Shown: piece after piece, positions 39,747 to 48,521 of the stretch | Layout of the letters: every line of letters begins with the position of its first letter | Numbering within the stretch: position 1 is the first letter of the stretch | Source: Streptomyces parvus | GTDB lineage: Bacteria > Actinomycetota > Actinomycetes > Streptomycetales > Streptomycetaceae | Reading direction: 5' to 3' | NCBI RefSeq assembly: GCF_032121415.1 | Contig: NZ_CP135079.1 | Span: 4,402,001-4,466,000 of the forward strand | Length of the DNA: 64,000 nt | Position numbers and translations under genes: made by a program | The notes under the pieces: generated by a model | What the model saw: the letters and a program-made list of their open reading frames with translations, nothing else | What the model was told of the DNA's origin: nothing | Database searches by the model: none

Positions 39747-40721
39747 ATGCCAGGTGCGATCCACGCCGAGGGTCTGGTGAAGACCTTCGGCGACGTAACG
39801 GCCCTGGGCGGTGTCGATCTCGACGTCCCCGAGGGCACCGTCCTCGGACTGCTCGGGCCCAACGGCGCGGGCAAGACCACCGCCGTACGGGTGCTGACCA
39901 CACTGCTGCGCCCGGACAGCGGCACGGCGACCGTGGCCGGGATCGACGTACTGAAGAAGCCCAACGAGGTACGCCGCTCGATCGGGCTCTCCGGGCAGTT
40001 CGCCGCCGTCGACGAGTATCTGACCGGCCGGGAGAACCTCCGGATGGTCGGGCAGCTCTACCAGCTGAGCGCCCGGGACGCGAAGGCCCGCGCGGGCGTC
40101 CTGCTCGACCGGTTCAACCTCGGCGACGCCGCCGACCGCACCGCCAGGACCTACTCCGGCGGTATGCGCCGCCGCCTCGACCTCGCGGCGGCGCTCGTCG
40201 TGTCGCCGCCCGTGATGTTCATGGACGAGCCGACGACCGGCCTCGACCCGCGCAACCGGCAGCAGCTCTGGGACGTGATCGAGGACCTGGTGGCGGGCGG
40301 TACGACCCTGCTGCTGACCACGCAGTACCTGGAGGAGGCCGACCGCCTCGCGAACGACATCTGCGTCATCGACCACGGCAAGGTCATCGCTCGCGGCACC
40401 TCCGACGAGCTCAAGGCCCGCACCGGCGGCGAGCGCGTCGAGGTCGTCGTGCACCACCCCGACGAGATCGAGCGCGCCCGTTCCGTGCTGAGCTCTCTCG
40501 GGAAGGGCGAGGTCACCGTCGTCCAGCTCTCCCGCAAGCTGACCGTCCCGGTCAGCGGCGGGGCCAAGCTGCTGGCCGAGATCATCCGAGCCCTGGACGC
40601 CCAGGGCGTGGAGATCGACGACATCGGCCTGCGCAGGCCCACCCTCGACGACGTCTTCCTCTCCCTCACCGGCCACGCGGCCGAGGTGAACCAGAACGAG
40701 GACAAGGAGGACGCCCGGTGA
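39747..40721 (+). CDS. ABC exporter ATP-binding protein, DrrA type
   Basis: 324 residues from ATG 39747, with GGGGGAG 7 nt upstream. Walker A LGPNGAGKTTAV, Q-loop LSGQFAAVDEYLTG, signature YSGGMRRRLDLAAAL, Walker B VMFMDEPTTGLDPRNR and the H-loop region TTLLLTTQYLEEADRL are all present. The C-terminal ~80 residues with PTLDDVFLSLTG are typical of the daunorubicin-resistance (DrrA) subfamily. It energises the permease encoded next, with which it overlaps by 4 nt. The exported compound is unknown. A TAGGAT box near 39688 could be its promoter. Confidence 0.93.
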   Translation: MPGAIHAEGLVKTFGDVTALGGVDLDVPEGTVLGLLGPNGAGKTTAVRVLTTLLRPDSGTATVAGIDVLKKPNEVRRSIGLSGQFAAVDEYLTGRENLRMVGQLYQLSARDAKARAGVLLDRFNLGDAADRTARTYSGGMRRRLDLAAALVVSPPVMFMDEPTTGLDPRNRQQLWDVIEDLVAGGTTLLLTTQYLEEADRLANDICVIDHGKVIARGTSDELKARTGGERVEVVVHHPDEIERARSVLSSLGKGEVTVVQLSRKLTVPVSGGAKLLAEIIRALDAQGVEIDDIGLRRPTLDDVFLSLTGHAAEVNQNEDKEDAR

Positions 40722-41581
40722 GCGCGATCGCCAAGGACGGCCCCACGTTGGCGCCCCGCCCCTCCGGAGGCGTCACGCAGTCCGTGAAGGACTCCCTGGT
40801 CGTCGCCAGACGGAACCTGATCCGGATGACCCGGATCCCCGAGATGGTGATCTTCGGACTGATCCAGCCGATCATGTTCGTGGTGCTGTTCACCTACGTC
40901 TTCGGCGGCTCGATCAGCATCGGCGGCTCCACCGACCCGCAGCTGTACAAGGAGTTCCTGATGGCGGGCATCTTCGCCCAGACCGTCACCTTCGCCACCG
41001 CGGGCGCCGGCGCAGGCATCGCCGACGACATGCACAAGGGGCTCATCGACCGCTTCCGGTCGCTGCCCATGGCCCGGGGCGCGGTCCTCACCGGACGGAC
41101 GCTCGCCGACCTCGTCCAGACCACCCTCACCCTCGTCGTCCTCGCGGGGGTCGCCCTGATCGTCGGCTGGCGCACCCACGAGAACATCGGCAAGGTGATC
41201 TGCGGTTTCCTGCTGCTGCTCCTGCTCGGCTACGCGTTCTCCTGGATCGGCGCGCTGATCGGCCTGTCCGTGCGCACCCCGGAGGCGGCCACCTCCGGCG
41301 GGCTGATCTGGCTGTTCCCGCTGACGTTCATCTCGAACGCCTTCGTGCCGGTCACCGGCATGCCGACGTTCCTTCAGCACGTCGCCGAGTGGAATCCGTT
41401 CAGCGCCACGGTGGCGGGGGCCCGCGAACTGTTCGGCAACACGATGCCGGGCGTGCCGAAGTCCGTGACCGGGGCCTGGCCGATGGAGCATCCGATCATC
41501 GCCTCGATCATCTGGTCGGTGCTGATCATCGTGGCCTTCCGCTCCCTCGCGGTCCGCAAGTACCGCTCGGCCGCCTCCTGA
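40718..41581 (+). CDS. ABC exporter permease, DrrB/ABC-2 type
   Basis: 287 residues from GTG 40718, which overlaps the upstream stop as GTGA, with AAGGAGG 7 nt upstream. Six transmembrane helices of the ABC-2 fold are visible (for example PEMVIFGLIQPIMFVVLFTYVFG, LVQTTLTLVVLAGVALIVGW, VICGFLLLLLLGYAFSWIGA), with the conserved loop LIDRFRSLPMARGAVLTGRTLADL and SNAFVPVTGMP. It pairs with the DrrA-like ATPase to export a hydrophobic compound. Confidence 0.93.
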   Translation: MSAIAKDGPTLAPRPSGGVTQSVKDSLVVARRNLIRMTRIPEMVIFGLIQPIMFVVLFTYVFGGSISIGGSTDPQLYKEFLMAGIFAQTVTFATAGAGAGIADDMHKGLIDRFRSLPMARGAVLTGRTLADLVQTTLTLVVLAGVALIVGWRTHENIGKVICGFLLLLLLGYAFSWIGALIGLSVRTPEAATSGGLIWLFPLTFISNAFVPVTGMPTFLQHVAEWNPFSATVAGARELFGNTMPGVPKSVTGAWPMEHPIIASIIWSVLIIVAFRSLAVRKYRSAAS

Positions 41582-41617
41582 CGCCCGGGCCCCGACGGGC
41601 ACGGAACGGAAACGGAG

Positions 41618-41661
41618 CGACGCGGGAGCCCCGGCCTCCTCAGGCCGGGGCTCCCGCGTCG
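41618..41661. terminator. Bidirectional terminator hairpin
   Basis: Perfect 20-bp arms (41618-41637 and 41642-41661), 4-nt loop, between convergent drrB-like and greA genes. Confidence 0.85.
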
Positions 41662-41683
41662 TCGTGTGCCGTGGCCGGCCGGA

Positions 41684-42181
41684 TCAGCCGGTGTAGGGCT
41701 TCGCCGCCAGGATCTTCACCGAGGCGGTCCTGCCGTTCGGCAGCTCGTAGTCCGCGTCGTCGCCGGTCCGCTTGCCGTTCACACCGAGGCCGAGCGGGGA
41801 CTGCGGGGAGTACGTCTCGATCTCCGTGCTGGCGTATTCACGGGAGGCGAGCAGGAAGGTCAGCGTGTCGTTCTCGTCGCCGTCGAAGGCGATCGTGACG
41901 ACCATGCCGGGCTCGACCACGCCGTCGTCGGCCGGCGCCTCGCCGACCTTCGCGTGCTCCAGGAGCTGGGTGAGCTGGCGCACCCGCAGCTCCATCTTGC
42001 CCTGCTCCTCCTTGGCCGCGTGGTACCCGCCGTTCTCCCGGAGGTCACCCTCCTCACGGGCCGCCGCGATCTTGACGGCGATCTCCGTGCGCGCGGGACC
42101 AGACAGGTACTCCAGCTCGGCCTTGAGCTGGTTGTACGCCTCCTGCGTGAGCCAGGTGACGTTTTCGCTGGTCTGGGTCAC
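41684..42181 (-). CDS. greA: Transcription elongation factor GreA
   Basis: 165 residues from GTG 42181, with GAGGAG 5 nt upstream. The N-terminal coiled coil contains WLTQEAYNQLKAELEYLSG and AAAREEGDLRENGGYHAAKEEQGKMELRVRQL, whose acidic tip (EEGDLREN) enters the RNA polymerase secondary channel to stimulate cleavage of stalled transcripts. The C-terminal FKBP-like domain contains SPLGLGVNGKRTGD. Normal length for the family. Confidence 0.95.
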   Translation of the reverse strand: MTQTSENVTWLTQEAYNQLKAELEYLSGPARTEIAVKIAAAREEGDLRENGGYHAAKEEQGKMELRVRQLTQLLEHAKVGEAPADDGVVEPGMVVTIAFDGDENDTLTFLLASREYASTEIETYSPQSPLGLGVNGKRTGDDADYELPNGRTASVKILAAKPYTG

Positions 42182-42374
42182 AGGTGCTCCTCGTCGGTAC
42201 TGGGAAGTGCTGGGAATACAAAGCAACGCCCTACCCAGAAGCATGTGCCTCTGCGGGTGGGCGAAACCACGAGCCTAACAATTCCGCAGGAAAAGGGGGA
42301 GAAGGTAAACCGTCACACGCCAGGACCGACCATCGCGCCCGGTATCGTCGCAGGTCAGAGCCGGTTTGCCCGGA

Positions 42375-42791
42375 TCAGCCGCGCGGCCCGTCGTCGGCCG
42401 TGCAGCCCATCGGCTCGACCGCGGTCGCCCGGGACCGGGTCACCACGGTCACGACCTCGTCGATCCGGTCCTCGGGCCGGTCGAACCGGACCTCCTTGCG
42501 GCCCACCTCGGAGCCGTCCTCGCTGAGCGCCCGCACCACGCAGTAGCCATGGCCCTCGCGGTCCTTGCGGACCTCCAGGTGGACGTCGGCCCGGGTGTCG
42601 GAGACGACCTTGAACTTGATCATCTCACCGCTGATGCCCTGGTTGCCCACGTAGTCGTAGCCGATCCACCCGATCACGCCGAGCAGGGCGACGCCCAGGA
42701 CCGATCCGACGATCTTCAGCTTGCGGTCCGCGCGCTGGTCCTCGGTCCGGCCGTACCGCCCCTCGGGCGCAGCCTCGCGAACCGTCGTCAT
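42375..42791 (-). CDS. DUF4307 single-pass membrane protein
   Basis: 138 residues from ATG 42791, with GGAGGG 7 nt upstream. The N-terminal PEGRYGRTEDQRADRKLKIVG, one transmembrane helix (VLGVALLGVIGWIGYDYV) and a small extracytoplasmic beta domain (MIKFKVVSDTRADVHLEVRKDREGHGYCVVRAL) match DUF4307, a family conserved next to mca in actinobacteria. Function unknown; the fixed linkage to mca suggests a role around the cell envelope or thiol metabolism. Confidence 0.88.
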   Translation of the reverse strand: MTTVREAAPEGRYGRTEDQRADRKLKIVGSVLGVALLGVIGWIGYDYVGNQGISGEMIKFKVVSDTRADVHLEVRKDREGHGYCVVRALSEDGSEVGRKEVRFDRPEDRIDEVVTVVTRSRATAVEPMGCTADDGPRG

Positions 42792-42948
42792 GATCGTTCC
42801 CTCCGGACCGGGCATCGAGGAATTTTCCGGCCCCTCGTTCAGTCACTATAGAAGCCGCACGCCCGTCACCCGATCGCGCCCCGCACCGACCGGATGGACC
42901 GGAGCGACCCATGATCGACCAGAGCGACCAATGACTGAGGACCGAGCT

Positions 42949-43830
42949 TTGACTGAGCAGCTGCGACTGATGGCCGTTCACGCCCACCCCGACGACGAGT
43001 CGAGCAAGGGCGCGGCCACCATGGCCAAGTACGTGTCCGAGGGGGTGGACGTGCTGGTCGTGACCTGCACGGGGGGCGAGCGCGGCTCCATCCTCAACCC
43101 GAAGCTCCAGGGCGACGCGTACATCGAGAAGAACATCCACGAGGTCCGCAAGAAGGAGATGGACGAGGCCCGGGAGATCCTGGGCGTCCAGCAGGAGTGG
43201 CTCGGCTTCGTCGACTCGGGGCTGCCCGAGGGCGACCCGCTGCCGCCGCTGCCCGAGGGCTGCTTCGCCCTGGAGGACCCGGAGCCGGCCGCGGGGCGCC
43301 TGGTGGCGAAGATCCGCGCGTTCCGGCCGCAGGTCATCACCACGTACGACGAGAACGGCGGCTACCCGCACCCCGACCACATCATGACGCATACGATCTC
43401 GATGATCGCGTTCGACGGTGCGGCGGACGCGGAGCGCTTCCCCGAGGACGAGTTCGGCCCGGTCTGGACGCCGCAGAAGCTCTACTACAACCAGGGCTTC
43501 AACCGGCCGCGCACCGTCGCCCTGCACGAGGCGCTCCTCGCCCGGGGCCTGGAGTCCCCGTACGGGGAGTGGCTGCAGCGGTGGGAGGAGTTCGAGCGCG
43601 TCGAGCGCACCCTGACCACGCACATCCCCTGCGACGAGTTCTTCGAGATCCGCGACAAGGCGCTGATCGCGCACGCCACGCAGATCGACCCCGAGGGCGG
43701 CTGGTTCCGGGTCCCGATGGACATCCAGCGCGAGGTCTGGCCCACCGAGGAGTACGAGCTGGCGAAGTCTCTGGTCGATACCTCCCTCCCCGAGAGCGAC
43801 CTCTTCGCGGGCATCCGCGACAATGCCTGA
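42949..43830 (+). CDS. mca: Mycothiol S-conjugate amidase
   Basis: 293 residues from TTG 42949, with TGAGGA 7 nt upstream. An in-frame ATG at 42931 lacks a ribosome-binding site and would add 6 residues. The zinc-binding AHPDDESSK (His13, Asp16 by this numbering), TCTGGERGSILNP, ENGGYPHPDHIMTH and the C-terminal EEYELAKSLVDTSLPE are typical of Mca. It cleaves mycothiol S-conjugates into a mercapturic acid for export and GlcN-Ins, detoxifying electrophiles. It is divergent from the DUF4307 gene and overlaps the small gene downstream. Confidence 0.94.
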   Translation: MTEQLRLMAVHAHPDDESSKGAATMAKYVSEGVDVLVVTCTGGERGSILNPKLQGDAYIEKNIHEVRKKEMDEAREILGVQQEWLGFVDSGLPEGDPLPPLPEGCFALEDPEPAAGRLVAKIRAFRPQVITTYDENGGYPHPDHIMTHTISMIAFDGAADAERFPEDEFGPVWTPQKLYYNQGFNRPRTVALHEALLARGLESPYGEWLQRWEEFERVERTLTTHIPCDEFFEIRDKALIAHATQIDPEGGWFRVPMDIQREVWPTEEYELAKSLVDTSLPESDLFAGIRDNA

Positions 43831-44077
43831 TATGTACGCGACCCAGGCACTGACGCACCTCGTCCCGCTCGCCGCCGAAGAGCTCGACAAGAACAAGGTC
43901 ACCCCCGGCGTCCTCGGCTTCCTCGTCTTCGCCGCGCTCGCCGTCGGCGTGTGGGCCCTGATGAAGTCGATGAACCGCCACATGGGCCGGGTGAACTTCC
44001 AGGAGGCCCCCGACCCGGACGCGGTGGCGGCCGAGCCCGCCGGGGACAAGGGCAAGGCGGCCTCGCCCGGCAAGTAG
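43823..44077 (+). CDS. Small single-pass membrane protein downstream of mca
   Basis: 84 residues if started at ATG 43823, which overlaps the mca stop by 8 nt; ATG 43832, 2 nt past it, is an alternative. A short outer region (YATQALTHLVPLAAEELDKNKVTPG) is followed by one helix (VLGFLVFAALAVGVWALMKSM) and a cytoplasmic tail with NRHMGRVNFQEAPDPD. I recall this little protein as conserved after mca in Streptomyces. Function unknown; coupling suggests it works with Mca at the membrane. Confidence 0.82.
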   Translation: MPDMYATQALTHLVPLAAEELDKNKVTPGVLGFLVFAALAVGVWALMKSMNRHMGRVNFQEAPDPDAVAAEPAGDKGKAASPGK

Positions 44078-44097
44078 CGCGCCGACTTCGCGCGTAC

Positions 44098-44137
44098 GGG
44101 AACGGCGTCCGGCCGGGTTGCCGGACGCCTCGTTCCC
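44098..44137. terminator. Bidirectional hairpin after the mca unit
   Basis: Arms GGGAACG-GCGTCCGG (44098-44112) and CCGGACGC-C-TCGTTCCC region (44121-44137) with one bulge. It separates the mca unit from the convergent STAND ATPase gene. Confidence 0.65.
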
Positions 44138-44272
44138 GTTCTTCCGCCCCCTACGGTCGCGCTCCGTGTCGCGGACGGTCAGGATCGCCGCCCCCCCCCA
44201 CGGCCATGGGCCCCGTCCGCACGGTCGTGGCTCCCCGTCCCGTACGGTCACGGGCGCGCGCTCCGTCGCCGC

Positions 44273-47200
44273 TCACGGCCTCGCCGGCTCCACCGCCACG
44301 CCCATGATCTGGCCGGCGCCGCGGGTCGGGGTCAGCCCCAGCCGCCACGCCTGCCAGCCGTCCTCCAGGTCGACACCCCGCTCCAGCGCCACCGCGAACG
44401 CCGCCGCCGACTGCTCCAGCTTGGCGTCCCGGGCCGGGTGCCGGGCCTCGATCAGCTCGGCCAGCTCCTGCTGTGCGACCACCGTGCCCACCTCGCTGCC
44501 CCCGGGCGAGGCGTACGGCAGCAGCGTGCAGCGCAGGAACCGGGCCCAGTCGCCGCCCCGAGCGTCCCCGTACGAGGCGAACAGCTCCGCCGCCTCCCCG
44601 CACAGCTCCAGCGCCTGCGGGGCCCGGCCGTTGCCCGCGTCGATCAACGCCAGCTCCACGCACGCCCATGCCTCCCCGTACGGCACCTTGATCCGCCGGA
44701 AGTCGGCCCGGGCGTCCATCAGCAGCTGCCGGGCGAACCCCGAATTGCGGAGGTTGCCCGTCTGCGCGGCCCGCTGGTCCCGGGTCACCCGGCCCGAGTG
44801 GTGCCGGGCGCACGCCAGCCCGTACACGTCCCGCATCCGGGAGAACATCGTGCGGGCCCGCTCCAGCTCGCGAACCGCCTGATCGGTGTCCCCGTCCTCC
44901 TCCAGCGCCTGACCCAGGTAGTACAGGGTCCACGCCTCACCGCGCGCGTCCTCGTTGTCCCGGTGCCGGGCCAGGGCGTCCCGCAGCTGCTCCAGCGCGG
45001 CGGCCGGGTCCTCGTCCAGCAGCCGGGCCCGGGCCAGCTGCGTGATCGCCCACGCCTCACCGCGCCCGTCGCGGGTGCGCCCGTACAGCTCCAGGGCGGT
45101 GCCCAGGGCCTCCTCGGCCGCCGCCACCTCGCCGGTGCGCAGCCGCACCTGGCCCAGCTGGAACTGCGTCCACGCCTCGCCGTGCAGCGACTCGCCCTCC
45201 CGGTGCAGGCGCAGCGCGTCGGCCAGCAGCGCCAGCGCCCTCGGCAGATCGCCCCGGTCGCGCTCCACGGCCGCCAGCGCGTGCAGGGTCCAGGCCCGGT
45301 CCTCGGCCTGCGCCTGTGACGACTGGAGGGCCAGCGCCTCGCCGAGCCGGGCCGCCGCCTCGGTCAGATTGCCCTGGTGGTGCAGGGTGATGCCGAGCGA
45401 GCAGAGGGCCAGCGCCTCGCCCGCGTCGTTCTGTGCCTCGTGGTAGAGGCCGACGACGGAGGACAGCGTGGTGCGGGCCTTGTCCAGCTCGCCGAGCTGC
45501 CGGGCCGCGATGCCCGTACGCCACTGCACCGAGCGCTCCAGCAGCCCCTGGTCCACGGCCTGGGTCAGCTCGCTGATCTCACCCAGCCGGTACAGGTCGC
45601 CGCGCAGCAGGCAGTAGTCGCACAGGGCGCCCAGCAGATGCAGCACCGTGGCCTGGTCGACGCCCTCCGCGTGCCGCAGCGCGGAGGTGATGAAGCTCGA
45701 CTCGTCGTCCAGCCAGCGCAGCGCCGAGTCCAGCGAACCGAAGCCGTGCGGGCCGAACTGCCCGGCGCGGGTCGACATCTTCCCGTCGACCATCCGGATC
45801 ACCGCGTCGGCCAGCTCCGCGTAGTTCGTCAGCAGCCGCTCCTGGGCGGCCGTCCGCTCGGCCGGCTCCTCCTCGTCCAGCAGCCGGGCCAGCGCGAAGG
45901 CCCGCACCAGGTCGTGCAGCCGGTAGCGCGACCCCCGTACGCGGGTGAGCAGCCCGGCCCGCGCCAGCACGGTGAGCAGCCGGTCCGCCTCCTGCTCGTC
46001 CGCCGCCAGGAGCGATGCGGCCGCCGCCGCGCCGAGGCTCGCCCGGCCCGCCAGCGCGAGCCGCCGCAGGAGCCGGCGGGCCTGATCGCCCTGGTCGGTG
46101 TAGCGCAGCCACAGGGCCCGCTCCACCGGGTCCACCGGCCCGTACGCGGCCAGATCCTCCGCGAGTGTGTGCCGGCTGCGGCCCCCGAGCGCGGACCCTG
46201 CCACCCGCAGCGCCAGCGGCAGCCCACCGCACAGTTCCATGATCGCGTCCGTCGACGGGTAGTCGTAGGGCCCGGCCTCCTCTTCCTCGGCGACCTCCCG
46301 CAGCAGCTCCTCCGCGCCCGCCGCGTCCAGCGCGCCGACCGGCAGATGGTGCACCCAGGCCGCCAGGTCCTCGGGCAGCTCCAGCGGCTCCCGGGCGGTG
46401 ACGATCACCAGACTGTCCGAACGCTCCGGCACCAGGGTGCGCACCTGACCGGCGTCCGTCGCGTCGTCGAGCACGATGGTGACGGGCGTCCCCGTGAGGT
46501 GCTGGTGGTACAGCTCGGCGAGCCGCCGCACCTGCTGCGCCGCCGACGAGCCCTCCCGGAACAGCAGTTGCTCGCGCGGCGCGCCCAGCCGGTTCAGCAG
46601 ATGGAGCAGGGCGTCCCGGGTCGGCAGCGGGTTCTCCCCGGCGACCTGGCCGCGCAGATCGACCACGCACGCGCCCCGGAACTGGTCCTTGAGCGTGTGG
46701 GCCGCCCGCACCGCGAGCGCGGTCCGCCCCGACCCGGGGGCGCCGTGCAGCACGACGACGGTCGGCCGGGTCTGCGTGGAGGCACGGGCCGCGTGCACCC
46801 ACCGGGCGATCTGCGCCAGCTCGGTCCGCCGCCCGCTGAACGGCCCGTCAGCCTGCGGGAGATGGCCGAACGACTGCTCCAGCACCACCCGGGTGCGGGC
46901 CGCCGCGCTGCGGTCGCCGCCGCGCAACTGCCTGACCGCCGGGGCGGTCTGCTTCTTCGGGGTGCGCTTGGCGGGCGTCAGCATCCGCTGCTGGTCCAGA
47001 TACGGGCGGATGCCCCGTACCTCCAGGGCGGTCAGCCACTGGAGCCGCAACTGCTCGGCCCCGCCCGGCTGTCCGGCCGCAGCGGCGCGGCGATGGGCGG
47101 CGGGCCAGTGCGAGGCGGTCGCCTTCGCCACGGTCGTCGCCGTGCCGGCCACCGCGACGGCCGCGCCCGCACCGAACGCCAGACCGGTGTTCGCGCCGAG

Positions 47201-47494
47201 CGCCAGATCCGCCCCGAAGGCGGCGGCCGCCGCAACTCCCGTCACCAGCAGAGGCGTTCCGAGCGCCGCTCTGCTGAAGCGCTCCGCCAGCGGCCGGTCA
47301 CCCACCGCCGCCGAGTCCAGCGCCTGCGTGTACGCGGCGTACTCCTCGCCCGCGCTGGCGGCCATGGTGTCGAGCGCGGCCCGCGCCCGCGACATCAGCG
47401 CCCCGGCATCGATCCGCCCGCCGCTGCGCCGCGCCTCTTCCTCCACGGCCCGCACCAACAGCCTCTCGGCTTCCGCCCGATGGCTGTCCCGCAT
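44273..47494 (-). CDS. Membrane-anchored STAND (NB-ARC) ATPase with TPR array
   Basis: 1073 residues from ATG 47494, with GGAGGGGG 6 nt upstream. Domains: N-terminal helical segment (1-75); hydrophobic Ala/Gly-rich span with two probable membrane helices (79-126); nucleotide-binding domain with Walker A GAPGSGRTA at 251-259, Walker B TIVLDDA near 339-345 and GGLPLAL at 423-429; a winged-helix region to about 580; then TPR repeats to about 1000 (repeated 'GEAWT..YLGQALEEDGD' type units). STAND proteins act as ligand-triggered switches. The Walker A Lys is Arg here (Arg257). The gene stands alone between two terminator regions. Known relatives include AfsR-like regulators, but there is no DNA-binding SARP domain; the output domain is not recognised. 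Confidence 0.85.
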   Translation of the reverse strand: MRDSHRAEAERLLVRAVEEEARRSGGRIDAGALMSRARAALDTMAASAGEEYAAYTQALDSAAVGDRPLAERFSRAALGTPLLVTGVAAAAAFGADLALGANTGLAFGAGAAVAVAGTATTVAKATASHWPAAHRRAAAAGQPGGAEQLRLQWLTALEVRGIRPYLDQQRMLTPAKRTPKKQTAPAVRQLRGGDRSAAARTRVVLEQSFGHLPQADGPFSGRRTELAQIARWVHAARASTQTRPTVVVLHGAPGSGRTALAVRAAHTLKDQFRGACVVDLRGQVAGENPLPTRDALLHLLNRLGAPREQLLFREGSSAAQQVRRLAELYHQHLTGTPVTIVLDDATDAGQVRTLVPERSDSLVIVTAREPLELPEDLAAWVHHLPVGALDAAGAEELLREVAEEEEAGPYDYPSTDAIMELCGGLPLALRVAGSALGGRSRHTLAEDLAAYGPVDPVERALWLRYTDQGDQARRLLRRLALAGRASLGAAAAASLLAADEQEADRLLTVLARAGLLTRVRGSRYRLHDLVRAFALARLLDEEEPAERTAAQERLLTNYAELADAVIRMVDGKMSTRAGQFGPHGFGSLDSALRWLDDESSFITSALRHAEGVDQATVLHLLGALCDYCLLRGDLYRLGEISELTQAVDQGLLERSVQWRTGIAARQLGELDKARTTLSSVVGLYHEAQNDAGEALALCSLGITLHHQGNLTEAAARLGEALALQSSQAQAEDRAWTLHALAAVERDRGDLPRALALLADALRLHREGESLHGEAWTQFQLGQVRLRTGEVAAAEEALGTALELYGRTRDGRGEAWAITQLARARLLDEDPAAALEQLRDALARHRDNEDARGEAWTLYYLGQALEEDGDTDQAVRELERARTMFSRMRDVYGLACARHHSGRVTRDQRAAQTGNLRNSGFARQLLMDARADFRRIKVPYGEAWACVELALIDAGNGRAPQALELCGEAAELFASYGDARGGDWARFLRCTLLPYASPGGSEVGTVVAQQELAELIEARHPARDAKLEQSAAAFAVALERGVDLEDGWQAWRLGLTPTRGAGQIMGVAVEPARP

Positions 47495-47758
47495 ATGTGT
47501 CCCCCTCCGAGAGCTGCGTTCCGGACCTCGGGTTCCGGAGCGCCGGATCAAGCGTCGGGGTCAAGTGTCCTGCGCGGCGCGCTCCGGCGCGAGGGGCGCA
47601 GGGCAAGGGCGGGTCAAGGAGCGGGCCCAAGGGGGTGCGTGGAGCGGTCGCCGGGGAGCCGCCGCGAGGAGCCCGACCTCGGCCGACGTCCCGGCGAGCG
47701 AACCCGTGACCCCAAAGAGCTGGTGCTCGGCCAGTGCCGGGGTGAGGTGCTTCGCCTC

Positions 47759-48325
47759 TCAGATGGTTCCGAGGTCGACGGCGACGGAGAAGGGCGCAGC
47801 GGCTTTCACCGCGCCGGTGAACATCTCGCCGTCCCGGTAGGCCTTGGTGGCGGGATCGAGGACGTACGTATAGACGATCGGGACCCCGGTGGCGGCCTGC
47901 TCGACCCGCCAGTAGAAGGGGATGCCGGCCTTGGCGTACTGGTCCACCTTCACGATCCGGTCGGTGGTCTCCGAGCCGGGCGACACCACCTCGACGACCA
48001 GGAGTACGTGCTCGGGGCGGGTAGGCGTGAGGCCGATAGTTTCCGACCGGTAGACGATGACATCCGGACGGCGGTTGGTGAGGGGAACGTCCTGCAGGCG
48101 GACGTCGAAGTCTGTGTCGGCGTTCCAGTCCGCGCCCGCGGCGGCGTCCAGGGCGTTGGCCAGGATGCGGGCCAGCCGGTTTTGGCGCTTGGAGGCGCTC
48201 GGGCTCACGACGACCATCCCGTCCACGATCTCGATGCCGGCGCACTGCTCCTCGGACCAGGAGTCGTACTGCTCCGCGCTGATCTGCGTATGCATCCACG
48301 CGGGCGCCACCATCTCGGCGGTCAT
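47759..48325 (-). CDS. Uma2-family (DUF820) nuclease-fold protein
   Basis: 188 residues from ATG 48325, with AAGGAGG 6 nt upstream. The PD-(D/E)xK-like core reads TDFDVRLQDVPLTNRRPDVIVY then VLLVVEVVSPGSETTDRIVKVDQYAKAGIPFYWRVE, giving the Asp and Glu-x-Val positions usual in Uma2 proteins. Members occur in many copies in Streptomyces and cyanobacteria; nuclease activity is presumed, targets unknown. It is a stand-alone gene, tail-to-head with the STAND gene but separated by 264 nt in which I see no gene. Confidence 0.85.
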   Translation of the reverse strand: MTAEMVAPAWMHTQISAEQYDSWSEEQCAGIEIVDGMVVVSPSASKRQNRLARILANALDAAAGADWNADTDFDVRLQDVPLTNRRPDVIVYRSETIGLTPTRPEHVLLVVEVVSPGSETTDRIVKVDQYAKAGIPFYWRVEQAATGVPIVYTYVLDPATKAYRDGEMFTGAVKAAAPFSVAVDLGTI

Positions 48326-48508
48326 GGTGTACCTCCTTCGAGAGGCCTCGGCAGGTCCGGCGTTGCTGCGCCAAGCCTACTGTTCCGAGGTGCCGGGCTG
48401 CCCGACTCGGAGGAGAAGGAGCCGCCCACCGCGTGATGGCGCATAAGTGCAAGTCGGCCAAGTGAGGCGGGCTCGTCAGTGCTTCACCGGTCGTGACAGA
48501 CGCTGTGA

Positions 48509-48514
48509 GAGGCT
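48509..48514 (+). promoter_or_regulatory. Possible -10 box, leaderless start of the DUF255 gene
   Basis: GAGGCT, 7 nt before ATG 48522, with no ribosome-binding site. Confidence 0.35.
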
Positions 48515-48521
48515 GGGGTGT

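Noticed and set aside
47497..47709. 70-codon frame in the gap between the STAND and Uma2 genes
   Set aside because: Arg/Gly/Pro-rich, no ribosome-binding site and no fold-like pattern; treated as non-coding.
45377..48436. A 1019-codon plus-strand open frame opposite the STAND ATPase
   Set aside because: Composition is the typical Arg/Gln/Gly shadow of a high-GC3 gene, with no domain; the minus-strand frame has clear motifs.
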